Positions 34,907 through 42,534 of a stretch of 64,000 nt of DNA are shown here, piece by piece (positions within the stretch are counted from its first letter, which is position 1; the number at the start of each line of letters is the position of its first letter). The notes under the pieces are model-generated. The model ran no database searches. It had not been told where the DNA came from and worked only from the letters and a program-made list of their open reading frames with translations. Source of the stretch: an uncultured Armatimonadota bacterium (lineage in GTDB: Bacteria > Armatimonadota > Armatimonadia > Armatimonadales > Armatimonadaceae). The stretch covers positions 1 to 64,000 of the forward strand of contig CAIVZM010000007.1 of the NCBI GenBank assembly GCA_903910385.1. The letters run 5' to 3'. Position numbers and translations under genes: made by a program.

Positions 34907-35818
34907 TTAAAGAGCGCTTGGCCCCCAGGAGTCCTTCCGCTTGCCATCCGTCGTCTCTGGAACGGGAGCGGGAGGAGTGACATTGCCAATAAGATAGTTG
35001 GGAGTGGCTGGTTCATCCGGGCCGAACGCCTGTTGAGAAGCGGTTATCTCCGGGGCTCCACCATCCAGGTGCAGGAGTTTTTCGGCGTTGCGATATAAAA
35101 TGCGTGTGGAATCATCTGTGGATAGCCCCGCTTCATTCAACATTCCCAGAACCGCCGCCGGGTCCGTATGCGGAGCTCCTGAGGCGAAAAGAATTTTACG
35201 GGAGCCATGCATGATATCGATCGCATAATTGATCTTCTCAGGTATCAAGGCGCCGGAAATATCGATATTCAGATTCGGATGCCGGGTCACCATAGAAAGG
35301 GACTCGCGCCACTCCTCTCCGCCCATTCCGGAAGCGATCATTTTCAGGTTCGCGAATTCCTCGGCGATGCGAATACACTGCGCCATCGCTCTGGCATCCC
35401 GCGTTTCAATCAATAGAGGTTTGGTAAAGCGCCGGAAGGCGTTCAGCAACTCCCGCACATCGGCGACGCTCAATGGCTGATTCGTGAGAGGGTCTGGGTA
35501 AAGCGCCGCGCCGACCAGTCGCGGATGATAAAGCGACCGCTTCATCTGCTCGCTCAAATCGTTAGCGCGCCCCGGATGCAAAGCGATCCATCCAAGAACA
35601 TTTACTCCTCCGATAGGAGTCTCCGCTTTCACGGCATCGCTGACAGCTCGATTCCCCTCTACCGTGTCATACTTTCTCGCTAGCAGGGAGGAAATACAGA
35701 CTGTTCCTATCCCCCGCTTAGCCATGACCCGTTGAATTTCTGGGATATCTTTCCAGTTCGGCGCGGCGGCGACGCTTCCCCATCCACAGTGGACATCGAT
35801 AAAACGCCCGTCACTCAT
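34907..35818 (-). CDS. Amidohydrolase-2-like protein, degenerate metal site
   Basis: A 303-residue TIM-barrel protein of the ACMSD/amidohydrolase-2 type. It begins FIDVHCGWGS, where active members have DxHxHxG, so one histidine is missing. LLIETRDARAMAQC, then NLNIDISGA and ILFASGAPHTDP correspond to the later barrel strands. The C-terminal 50 residues are proline-rich and without homology that I can see. The ATG overlaps the upstream paralogue's stop by 4 bases (ATGA). The substrate is unknown and catalytic competence is uncertain. Confidence 0.72.
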   Translation of the reverse strand: MSDGRFIDVHCGWGSVAAAPNWKDIPEIQRVMAKRGIGTVCISSLLARKYDTVEGNRAVSDAVKAETPIGGVNVLGWIALHPGRANDLSEQMKRSLYHPRLVGAALYPDPLTNQPLSVADVRELLNAFRRFTKPLLIETRDARAMAQCIRIAEEFANLKMIASGMGGEEWRESLSMVTRHPNLNIDISGALIPEKINYAIDIMHGSRKILFASGAPHTDPAAVLGMLNEAGLSTDDSTRILYRNAEKLLHLDGGAPEITASQQAFGPDEPATPNYLIGNVTPPAPVPETTDGKRKDSWGPSAL

Positions 35819-36558
35819 GCCGTCGCATTCCTTCCCGACAGTAGTCTGCGAGCGTTCCCATTCAGGATCGCTTCGCGATCAGAATCCGAGATTTCCGCTG
35901 CTGCGACCATAGCCAACGCGGCGCCCAGGGCTTGAACCGGCGCCCCGGAAGCGAAGACGACCCTGCTCGCGCCAATCGCGCCGACGGCGGCGGCGATTTC
36001 TCCAATACCTCGCAGGCCGTCTGTGGCTATAAACACCCGATTATCCGCCCGTGCCACCGCTATCGCCTCAATCAGATTTTCTCCAATGACAGAGCCCATG
36101 ATAACGGGTCCGGAATATCCCGTCTCCCGAAGTTCCGCCGCAAGCGCGGTTCCATCGCCAGGGCGAGAAACCTCAATCCATAGTGGTAGATTTGCGGCAT
36201 CCGGTGACTGCGCCACTGCCCGTAGCATATCGGTCAACGGGGCGTACAGCATGGGCCACTTCTGAGTAGCAGGCAACAAACAGAGCATCTTGGCTCCCGT
36301 AATCGTTTGCAATACCTGAGGTTGTCGGGGGTCCAGAACACAGGCAGGAAGCAATGCGCCGCCCGCCTGCGTACAGAGGTGAATCGTCTCACGGTTACCG
36401 GCAGAGGCGCTATAGTAAAGCCCACGCGTGGAAAGGGTAACCGCGCCCGCAACGCCATGCTTTTGCAGTACCGCCAATAACGGTTCGACCCCATGCTCAC
36501 CGGGACGGGGCGGAACAGGACCGAAAAGTGTAAACATATCCAGAACGACATCAGCCAC
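35815..36558 (-). CDS. Second amidohydrolase-like barrel, metal site lost
   Basis: A 247-residue protein resembling the downstream amidohydrolase-like gene in layout: DMFTLFGPVPP at the N-terminus in place of a metal-binding DxHxHxG, a central PLWIEVSRPGDG, and RVVFASGAPVQALGAAL aligned with ILFASGAPHTDP of the neighbour. All metal histidines appear to be lost, so a non-catalytic or partner subunit is likely. The start is GTG at 36558, overlapping the gltX stop by 8 bases. The two paralogues and gltX are thus one transcript. Confidence 0.65.
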   Translation of the reverse strand: MADVVLDMFTLFGPVPPRPGEHGVEPLLAVLQKHGVAGAVTLSTRGLYYSASAGNRETIHLCTQAGGALLPACVLDPRQPQVLQTITGAKMLCLLPATQKWPMLYAPLTDMLRAVAQSPDAANLPLWIEVSRPGDGTALAAELRETGYSGPVIMGSVIGENLIEAIAVARADNRVFIATDGLRGIGEIAAAVGAIGASRVVFASGAPVQALGAALAMVAAAEISDSDREAILNGNARRLLSGRNATA

Positions 36559-38167
36559 GCGCTAACTCCACTGCATGCGCCAATCGTGTCAGCGTTCGCT
36601 TCTTTCCCATAGCTGCAATCGTCTCGAATAAGCCCGGTCCGGTTTCCCTTCCTGTCACAGCAACTCGAACGGGATGTGTCAGTTCGCCCTTTTCCCGGTT
36701 AAATTCAATTCCTGTGTTTCTCACTGCTTGTTCGACGACTGTTTCATTCCAGGGTTCAATATTTGATAGTGATGAAGCGACTGCGCTTAAATACGCTGCT
36801 GTCGTCATCCCTCCCTTTCTCAACCAGTTCGCCACACTTTTCTCGCTATACACCGGCAGTTCCGGAAAGAAGAAGTCCGTCAGGGCAGAAACTTCATCCA
36901 ACCGTTTGACGCGCTCCTGCTCCAGCTCCAGTGCGACAGACGCATAGGTTACTTCCTCGATATTTGGATTATCGGGGAGAAGTTTCGCATTCTGTAAAAA
37001 CGGCAACGCCCGCTGTACAAAATCCTCTCGGGAGAGATTACGAATATAGACACCATTCATCCACAGAAGCTTATCGGCGTCAAAAATGCCTGGCGCCGTG
37101 GAAATGGCTTCGACCGAGAAAGCGGAAAGTAACTCCGAAAGCGGCATGACCTCACGATCATCGCCCGGTGACCACCCGATGAGGGCGAGAAAGTTCACGA
37201 GCGCTTCCGGCAGGTACCCTTCCTGATTGATCAGACCGGACAGGAAATCGCCTGTCAGTTCCCCGTCCTTTAGTTCCGGCACAGGTCCGATCAGTGGTTT
37301 AGCGCCGTGACGCTTCGAAAGTTTCTTTTTATCGGTACCCAGCACACTGGGGGCATGGATCCAGATCGGTTGCTCCCAACCCAGCGCCTGCACCAGACAG
37401 ACGTGTTTGGGGAACGAGGGGATCCACTCTTCGCCGCGCAGAACATGAGAAATCAGCATGTCATGGTCGTCGACAATCGCCGCCAGATGATAAGGCGGAA
37501 AGCCATCGGATTTCTGGATGATGAAGTCATCCATCGTGGTGGCGTCCCAGATCGTTTCGCCCCGTAACGCATCAACGGTGCGAATAGGACCGGAAACCGG
37601 CATTTTGAAGCGGATAACCGCAGGTTCACCCCTGGCGATGCGATCACGAGACTCTCCAAGAGAAAAATCACGATAGCGGCGGTTGTAAAGAAACGGGATT
37701 TTACGCGCCATTGCGACGGCTCTTTGAGCGTCCAGTTCCTCCTGAGTTTCAAAAGCGTAGTAGGCTTTTCCTTCCTCCAGTAACTGCTCCAGAACCTCGC
37801 TGTAACGGGTAAGTCGCTGAGATTGGAAATAAGGACCATACTCGCCGTCGAAATCCGGCAAGATCGATGGGTCAACCGCGCCATACTTCTGGACATCCAA
37901 TGCAGCGACACTGGATTTGTCTGGGCCTTCATCGTACATAATGCCCAACGCCTGCATGGAACGAATCAAACTTTCCAAGGAACCCGGCACTACGCGCGCC
38001 TGATCGGTGTCCTCGACGCGCAGTATGAACTGTCCGCCAAATTTCTTCGCCACTAGCCAGGAAAAGAGCGCTGTCCGAAACGCTCCAACATGAAGAAAAC
38101 CCGTCGGGCTGGGCGCAAAACGCGTCCGAACCGGCCGGTCAAAAGAATCACTCGTTAACTCCGTCAT
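36551..38167 (-). CDS. gltX: Glutamate-tRNA ligase
   Basis: A class I aminoacyl-tRNA synthetase of 538 residues. The HIGH-type motif is RFAPSPTGFLHVGAFRTAL; the KMSKS-type motif is KKLSKRHGA. VDDHDMLISHVLRGEEWIPS is the usual connecting block. The anticodon-binding domain is longer than in E. coli GltX (about 470 residues). Whether it is discriminating or also charges tRNA-Gln is not evident; no gatCAB is nearby. The ATG at 38167 is preferred over the GTG one codon upstream. Confidence 0.95.
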   Translation of the reverse strand: MTELTSDSFDRPVRTRFAPSPTGFLHVGAFRTALFSWLVAKKFGGQFILRVEDTDQARVVPGSLESLIRSMQALGIMYDEGPDKSSVAALDVQKYGAVDPSILPDFDGEYGPYFQSQRLTRYSEVLEQLLEEGKAYYAFETQEELDAQRAVAMARKIPFLYNRRYRDFSLGESRDRIARGEPAVIRFKMPVSGPIRTVDALRGETIWDATTMDDFIIQKSDGFPPYHLAAIVDDHDMLISHVLRGEEWIPSFPKHVCLVQALGWEQPIWIHAPSVLGTDKKKLSKRHGAKPLIGPVPELKDGELTGDFLSGLINQEGYLPEALVNFLALIGWSPGDDREVMPLSELLSAFSVEAISTAPGIFDADKLLWMNGVYIRNLSREDFVQRALPFLQNAKLLPDNPNIEEVTYASVALELEQERVKRLDEVSALTDFFFPELPVYSEKSVANWLRKGGMTTAAYLSAVASSLSNIEPWNETVVEQAVRNTGIEFNREKGELTHPVRVAVTGRETGPGLFETIAAMGKKRTLTRLAHAVELARG

Positions 38168-38356
38168 CACCCGCTTAGGATAGGCGACACGATACCCTTT
38201 GTCAAGAAAACAACCTTATGAACTACCACTGGGGAGCGAATCTATAGGATTGTGTATCACGTAGCGTCTCATTCGCCTCACGCAGGTAAAGACTGGAGTT
38301 CTCTGACTACGTGATGCGATTCCCTCTCCAGGTAGGTAATGACAGTGATAACACCC

Positions 38357-38393
38357 AAAAAAACAATCCGCCCAACGAATATCGTGGACGGAT
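38357..38393 (-). terminator. Rho-independent terminator of glnA
   Basis: On the minus strand, a stem (ATCCGTCCACGA with TCGTTGGGCGGAT, one G-U pair and one bulge) is followed by GTTTTTTT. It lies 55-90 bases past the glnA stop. A second smaller hairpin, CTCGCC/GGCGAG, lies between the two at about 38412-38427. Confidence 0.85.
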
Positions 38394-38445
38394 CGTTTCG
38401 ACTTTCAGTTTCTCGCCCGAAGGCGAGCGACTTCCCGGAAATCGC

Positions 38446-39867
38446 TTAGCAGTCGTAGTACAGGAAGAATTCGTAGGGATGCGGGCGCAATGCCACTCCT
38501 TCCACCTCACGCAGACGCTTCAGCGAAATATAGGTCTCGATCAACCCCAGGCTGAAAACATCGCCTTGCAACAGGAACTCATGATCCTGCTCCAGAGCAT
38601 TTAGAACTTCATTCAAAGAGCCGGGAGTTTGCGCGATTCCCATCCTCTCATGTGCGGACAGTTCGTAAATGTCCTTATCGACCGGCGCCGGGGGCTCAAT
38701 TTTGTTCTTGATCCCGTCGATGCCTGCCAGAACCATCGCTGCGAACAGCAGATAGGGGTTGGCGGTCGGGTCCGGAGCGCGGAACTCGACACGCTTAGAC
38801 TTTTCACTTCCGACAACCGGAATACGGATCGCCGCAGAGCGGTTACGTGCGGAGTACACCAAGTTGATCGGCGCCTCGTAGCCGGGAACCAGACGACGAT
38901 AGGAGTTGGTGGAACTTGCGCCGAAGGCAAGAAGCGCGGGAGCGTGCTTCAAAATTCCGCCGATGTAATAGATCGCAGTCTGCGACAGCTTTCCGTAGCC
39001 TTCCGGATCGAAGAACAGGTTCTTGCCGTCTTTCCAGAAGGAAACGCTGGTATGCATTCCCGAACCGTTGTCCTGGAAAATCGGTTTCGGCATGAAGGTC
39101 GCCGTGTAACCATTGACAGCCGCCGTGTTCTTGACGATATATTTGTGGGTCAGCAACTTGTCAGCCATGTTAACGAGGGAGTCGAACTTGATACCAATTT
39201 CGCACTGTCCTGCATTACCGACTTCGTGGTGATGCGCATCCACTTCGATTCCGGCTTCCAACAGGTTGGTCACCATCTCGGAGCGCAAATCTTGCAGTGT
39301 ATCGGCGGGCGGGGTCGGGAAATACCCTTCCTTCGTCCTCATTTTGTAGCCGAGGTTACCGCCTTCTTCCACGCGTCCGGAGTTCCATGCCGCCTCGTTA
39401 GAGTCGATATGATAGAAACCTTCGTTCGCGCTCTGACCATAACGAATGGAATTGAAAACGTAAAACTCGGCTTCCGGACCAAAGTAAGCGACATCTGCAA
39501 TGCCTTCCGACTTCAGGAACGCTTCCGCCCGTTTCGCAAGGGAGCGAGGGTCACGCGGATAAACGCTACGGGTAATCGGGTCTTCGACATCCGCGATCAG
39601 AATCAGAGTGGGAACTTCGGCGAATGGATCAAGAAACGCTGAACTCGCATCAGGCACGAGGAGCATATCGGATTCATCAATGGTTTGAAAACCACGGACA
39701 GAAGAGCCATCAAAAGGGAAACCGTCCGTGAACAAAGATTCGTCGACACGATGAGCAGGTAAGGAGAAGTGATGCCACATTCCCAACACGTCAACAAAGC
39801 GAATGTCCACAAACTTAACCCCACCGTCCTTGATAATCGTCAGGACATCGCTGGAGGTCTTAGCCAT
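38446..39867 (-). CDS. glnA: Glutamine synthetase, type I
   Basis: Dodecameric type I glutamine synthetase, forming glutamine from glutamate, ammonia and ATP. The 473-residue protein has the N-terminal latch VKFVDIRFVDVLGMWHHFSL, then the DGSS loop (FPFDGSSVRGF), AEFYVFNSI, the ATP-binding and catalytic blocks (HHHEVGNAGQCEIGIKF; FMPKPIFQDNGSGMH), and AAIRIPVVGSEKSKRVEFR. A tyrosine in KDIYEL is placed where GS-I-beta enzymes are adenylylated; no adenylyltransferase is nearby. It is divergent from the first Amt gene, with head-to-head promoters, and has its own terminator. Confidence 0.97.
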   Translation of the reverse strand: MAKTSSDVLTIIKDGGVKFVDIRFVDVLGMWHHFSLPAHRVDESLFTDGFPFDGSSVRGFQTIDESDMLLVPDASSAFLDPFAEVPTLILIADVEDPITRSVYPRDPRSLAKRAEAFLKSEGIADVAYFGPEAEFYVFNSIRYGQSANEGFYHIDSNEAAWNSGRVEEGGNLGYKMRTKEGYFPTPPADTLQDLRSEMVTNLLEAGIEVDAHHHEVGNAGQCEIGIKFDSLVNMADKLLTHKYIVKNTAAVNGYTATFMPKPIFQDNGSGMHTSVSFWKDGKNLFFDPEGYGKLSQTAIYYIGGILKHAPALLAFGASSTNSYRRLVPGYEAPINLVYSARNRSAAIRIPVVGSEKSKRVEFRAPDPTANPYLLFAAMVLAGIDGIKNKIEPPAPVDKDIYELSAHERMGIAQTPGSLNEVLNALEQDHEFLLQGDVFSLGLIETYISLKRLREVEGVALRPHPYEFFLYYDC

Positions 39868-40025
39868 AGTTGAGAAACAACCTTTCGTAAAAGGGATTGA
39901 TTTTCACGACGTGCATTCGGGAAGCTTCCGCGACCATGTTATTCCAGATACAGTTTTGAACACAGTAGTTAACGGTATCGGGAAAGCGGTTCGAAACGGG
40001 GCGGAATGCCGCAGAAAGAGATATC

Positions 40026-40055
40026 AGTATACCAACCTCAAATGCTTTTTGTCAA
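40026..40055 (-). promoter_or_regulatory. glnA promoter
   Basis: On the minus strand, TTGACA (bases 40055-40050) and TATACT (40031-40026) are separated by 18 bases, a near-consensus sigma-70 promoter. Transcription would start about 160 bases before the glnA ATG. Its -35 box is the left half of a palindrome shared with the Amt promoter. Confidence 0.8.
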
Positions 40056-40058
40056 CCC

Positions 40059-40087
40059 TTGACATTCGGTCTTACTTGCTTTAATAT
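40059..40087 (+). promoter_or_regulatory. Promoter of the first Amt gene
   Basis: TTGACA at 40059-40064 and TAATAT at 40082-40087 are separated by 17 bases. Transcription would start near 40094, giving a 210-base leader. The two opposed -35 boxes form TGTCAA-CCC-TTGACA (40050-40064), so a regulator bound there would act on both genes. A second TATAAT at 40191-40196 has no clear -35. Confidence 0.8.
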
Positions 40088-40303
40088 TTTTTAGAAGCTC
40101 TTGTGAAGCTTGGAACTTCGCTGTAATCCACTTAATTCTGTTTTACTGCTCAATTTCTTTGAGCGATGGACGGAGGGGATATACATCGTGTATAATATTT
40201 CTCATTCAAGCTGAATATTACCAGCTTTAGCTCTCAACATCCTTCTTGCGTTTGTATCGACTTTGTCGTTCAGCGATATATTACTGTACTAAAGGAAGGC
40301 GTC

Positions 40304-41695
40304 ATGATTCTCTCACCAAAACTCTGCATTATCGAAAGTAGCAGATTTTTCAATCGATTTTTGGGATGTCTTGTGATTCTTTTGTCGCTTACTGGCGCGA
40401 GTTTCGCTCAGGATACTTCCTCGCCTGCACCGACAGTTAATCCCGGAGATACCACCTGGCTTCTGGTCTCATCTGCGCTAGTGTTGTTGATGACGCCTGG
40501 TCTTGCTCTCTTTTACGGGGGTATGGTACGCGGCAAAAACATCCTGAACATGCTGATGCAGTCTTTTATAGCCATGTCAGTCGTCACGCTTGTATGGGTG
40601 ATCGCCGGATACAGTCTGGCGTTTGCCAAAGGCGAGGGAGCGCTTGCGCCGTTTATCGGAACGCTGGCATGGGCGGGTCTGGAAGGAGTGGGACAGACTC
40701 CGCATTCCTTCTACGCTACGACAGCGCCGCATCAGTCATTCATGATCTACCAGATGATGTTTGCCATTATCACACCAGCCCTGATCAGCGGCGCGATTGC
40801 AGATCGCATGAAGTTTTCCGCTTACATTATCTTTATCGCATTGTGGAGTCTGCTCGTTTACTCACCACTGGCGCATATTGTCTGGAGTGAAGAAGGCTTT
40901 CTGCTCAAATACGGCTCTCTGGATTTTGCCGGTGGGACGGTCGTACACATCTCCTCGGGTATATCCGCCCTTGTGCTAGCGATTATGCTTGGAAAGCGGA
41001 ATACCGCCAATGAGGATATGCGTCCCCACAACCTGCCCATGACCCTGATCGGCGCCGCTCTACTCTGGTTCGGTTGGTTCGGATTCAACGCTGGTTCCGC
41101 ATTAGCTTCCAACGGTCTCGCCGTCAGCGCCTTCGTAGTGACACACATCGCAGCAGCAGTCGCCGGATTGACCTGGATTCTGATCGAGTGGGTCATGATC
41201 AAGAAACCGACCGCACTCGGATATGCAACCGGCGCGGTAGCGGGCCTTGTCGCCATCACCCCGGCGTCCGGTTTTGTCAAACCGATACCGGCGATTGCGA
41301 TTGGTTGCGGAGTCTCGTTCATTTGCTACTTCGCTATCAAGTTGAAGTCCCGCCTCGGGTATGATGACGCTCTGGACGTTTTCGGAGTCCACGGCGTCGG
41401 CGGAATCTGGGGAGCCATTGCCACCGGACTGTTCGCGCAGAAATCAGTAAACGCCGCAGGCGCGGACGGCCTTTTCTTTGGCGGCCCGGAATTACTGGTC
41501 AAACAGATTGTCGGTATCCTCTTCGCGCTTGTCATGGGCGGCGTCGGAACGTTTATTATCGGCAGTATCCTGAAAGCGACCATCGGTATCCGTGTCTCCG
41601 AATCGGAAGAAGCTACTGGGCTTGATATTACGCAACATGGCGAAGAAGCTTATCCCCTCTCCTCTGAAGGAGCTCTTGGAGTACCGAATCATTAA
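40304..41695 (+). CDS. amtB: Ammonium transporter (AmtB-like)
   Basis: An Amt/MEP/Rh family ammonium channel of 463 residues. It has a signal peptide (FLGCLVILLSLTGASFAQ), then 11 membrane helices. Family blocks are TPGLALFYGGMVRGKNILNM, DFAGGTVVHISSGISALVLA and LWFGWFGFNAGSALASNG, with the twin pore histidines in VVHIS and the later DVFGVHGVGGIWG. The ribosome site AAGGAAGG is well placed. No glnK follows, which is unusual for an AmtB. A strong hairpin terminator lies beyond the stop. Confidence 0.95.
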   Translation: MILSPKLCIIESSRFFNRFLGCLVILLSLTGASFAQDTSSPAPTVNPGDTTWLLVSSALVLLMTPGLALFYGGMVRGKNILNMLMQSFIAMSVVTLVWVIAGYSLAFAKGEGALAPFIGTLAWAGLEGVGQTPHSFYATTAPHQSFMIYQMMFAIITPALISGAIADRMKFSAYIIFIALWSLLVYSPLAHIVWSEEGFLLKYGSLDFAGGTVVHISSGISALVLAIMLGKRNTANEDMRPHNLPMTLIGAALLWFGWFGFNAGSALASNGLAVSAFVVTHIAAAVAGLTWILIEWVMIKKPTALGYATGAVAGLVAITPASGFVKPIPAIAIGCGVSFICYFAIKLKSRLGYDDALDVFGVHGVGGIWGAIATGLFAQKSVNAAGADGLFFGGPELLVKQIVGILFALVMGGVGTFIIGSILKATIGIRVSESEEATGLDITQHGEEAYPLSSEGALGVPNH

Positions 41696-41728
41696 ACTTT
41701 GAACGTAAGTTCAAACCAGTCCCAGTCT

Positions 41729-41761
41729 CAAACGGCGAACTGATTTTCAGTTCGCCGTTTG
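41729..41761 (+). terminator. Strong terminator after the first Amt gene
   Basis: CAAACGGCGAACTG at 41729-41742 pairs perfectly over 14 bases with 41748-41761, with a 5-base ATTTT loop. The tail TGCGTTCTTAATCTTCTCTT is T-rich. It isolates this gene from the next Amt. Confidence 0.85.
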
Positions 41762-41791
41762 TGCGTTCTTAATCTTCTCTTAAAAAACTTC

Positions 41792-41820
41792 TTGACATTT
41801 GATTCAAATTGACTTATATT
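41792..41820 (+). promoter_or_regulatory. Promoter upstream of the second Amt gene
   Basis: TTGACA at 41792-41797 and TATATT at 41815-41820 are separated by 17 bases, a near-consensus sigma-70 promoter. Transcription would begin about 708 bases before the ATG of the second Amt gene. Confidence 0.75.
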
Positions 41821-42534
41821 CGCATCAATCTGAGAGGCGCATCGTCCGGCTGTAGTTTTTGCGCCGCAGTCCAACAATCCCACCCTTCTGGATAGTCCTA
41901 CGGCGTTGCTGAAATGACGAATCCGGACCCGGTTCTTGACAGAGTTGTCAAACAGTACGGAGGCAATGACCGCCACCGCTATACTGCGCTATAGGCGCGT
42001 GCGGATTTGACGGATGCCGATAGAAACGATTCTGTTGACAATTATACGAGGATCCTTCGTCAGTAATTTTGGCGTTGTCGCTCTACGTCGCCATTCCGCA
42101 AACGGTTTTTCTTCCCCGCCTGTCGTCCAGATTTTCGGACAAACTCGCCAGAAACCAATACAGGTTACTGGTATTCGTTTATTCGTCTTGTTGGCAGCCT
42201 CCATGTCGATACTCGCAATATTGACCTGCCTGAGATTTATTACTTACATCCCCCTGTTGAGTCGTATTTCCCGTCTCCCTGTATGGGAGCAACGACAATC
42301 ATTCCCAAAATTTGCTGAGAACGCAAGGTTTACAACCAACCGCCGACACCTTTTTGGCGTTCGTGGGTTGATCAAAAGCGGTTCTCCTCAAAAACGATCT
42401 CGTAAGCGCTTCACTGACCCAAAAGATTTCCCTGAGAGTTTTTCTCAAGCACGCCTGGCAAAGGCGTTATCCGTCTCAATCACGTTAAATCGCCACGCTC
42501 CGTTTGGCGCGGCAAAAAGCAGAGGAAAAGTTAA
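41821..42534 (+). other. Long leader region before the second Amt gene
   Basis: About 710 bases separate the promoter from the Amt ATG. An open frame of 230 codons (42014-42706) runs through it and into the transporter in another frame; it has no ribosome site and an R/S-rich, non-protein-like composition. I see no known riboswitch. The region could be a structured regulatory leader or contain a small RNA. The real ribosome site, AGAGGAAAAG, lies just before 42535. Confidence 0.5.

Noticed and set aside
38629-39642. 337-codon open frame antisense to glnA
   Set aside because: It mirrors the codon structure of glnA on the other strand, which commonly produces long antisense frames at this base composition. 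It has no domain signature.
40050-40064. GlnR/TnrA box
   Set aside because: TGTCA-N5-TGACA has 5 bases between the half-sites instead of the 7 of the known consensus, and no such regulator is visible.
40191-40196. Second promoter for the first Amt gene (TATAAT)
   Set aside because: No -35 box at 16-18 bases and no sigma-54 -24/-12 elements were found.
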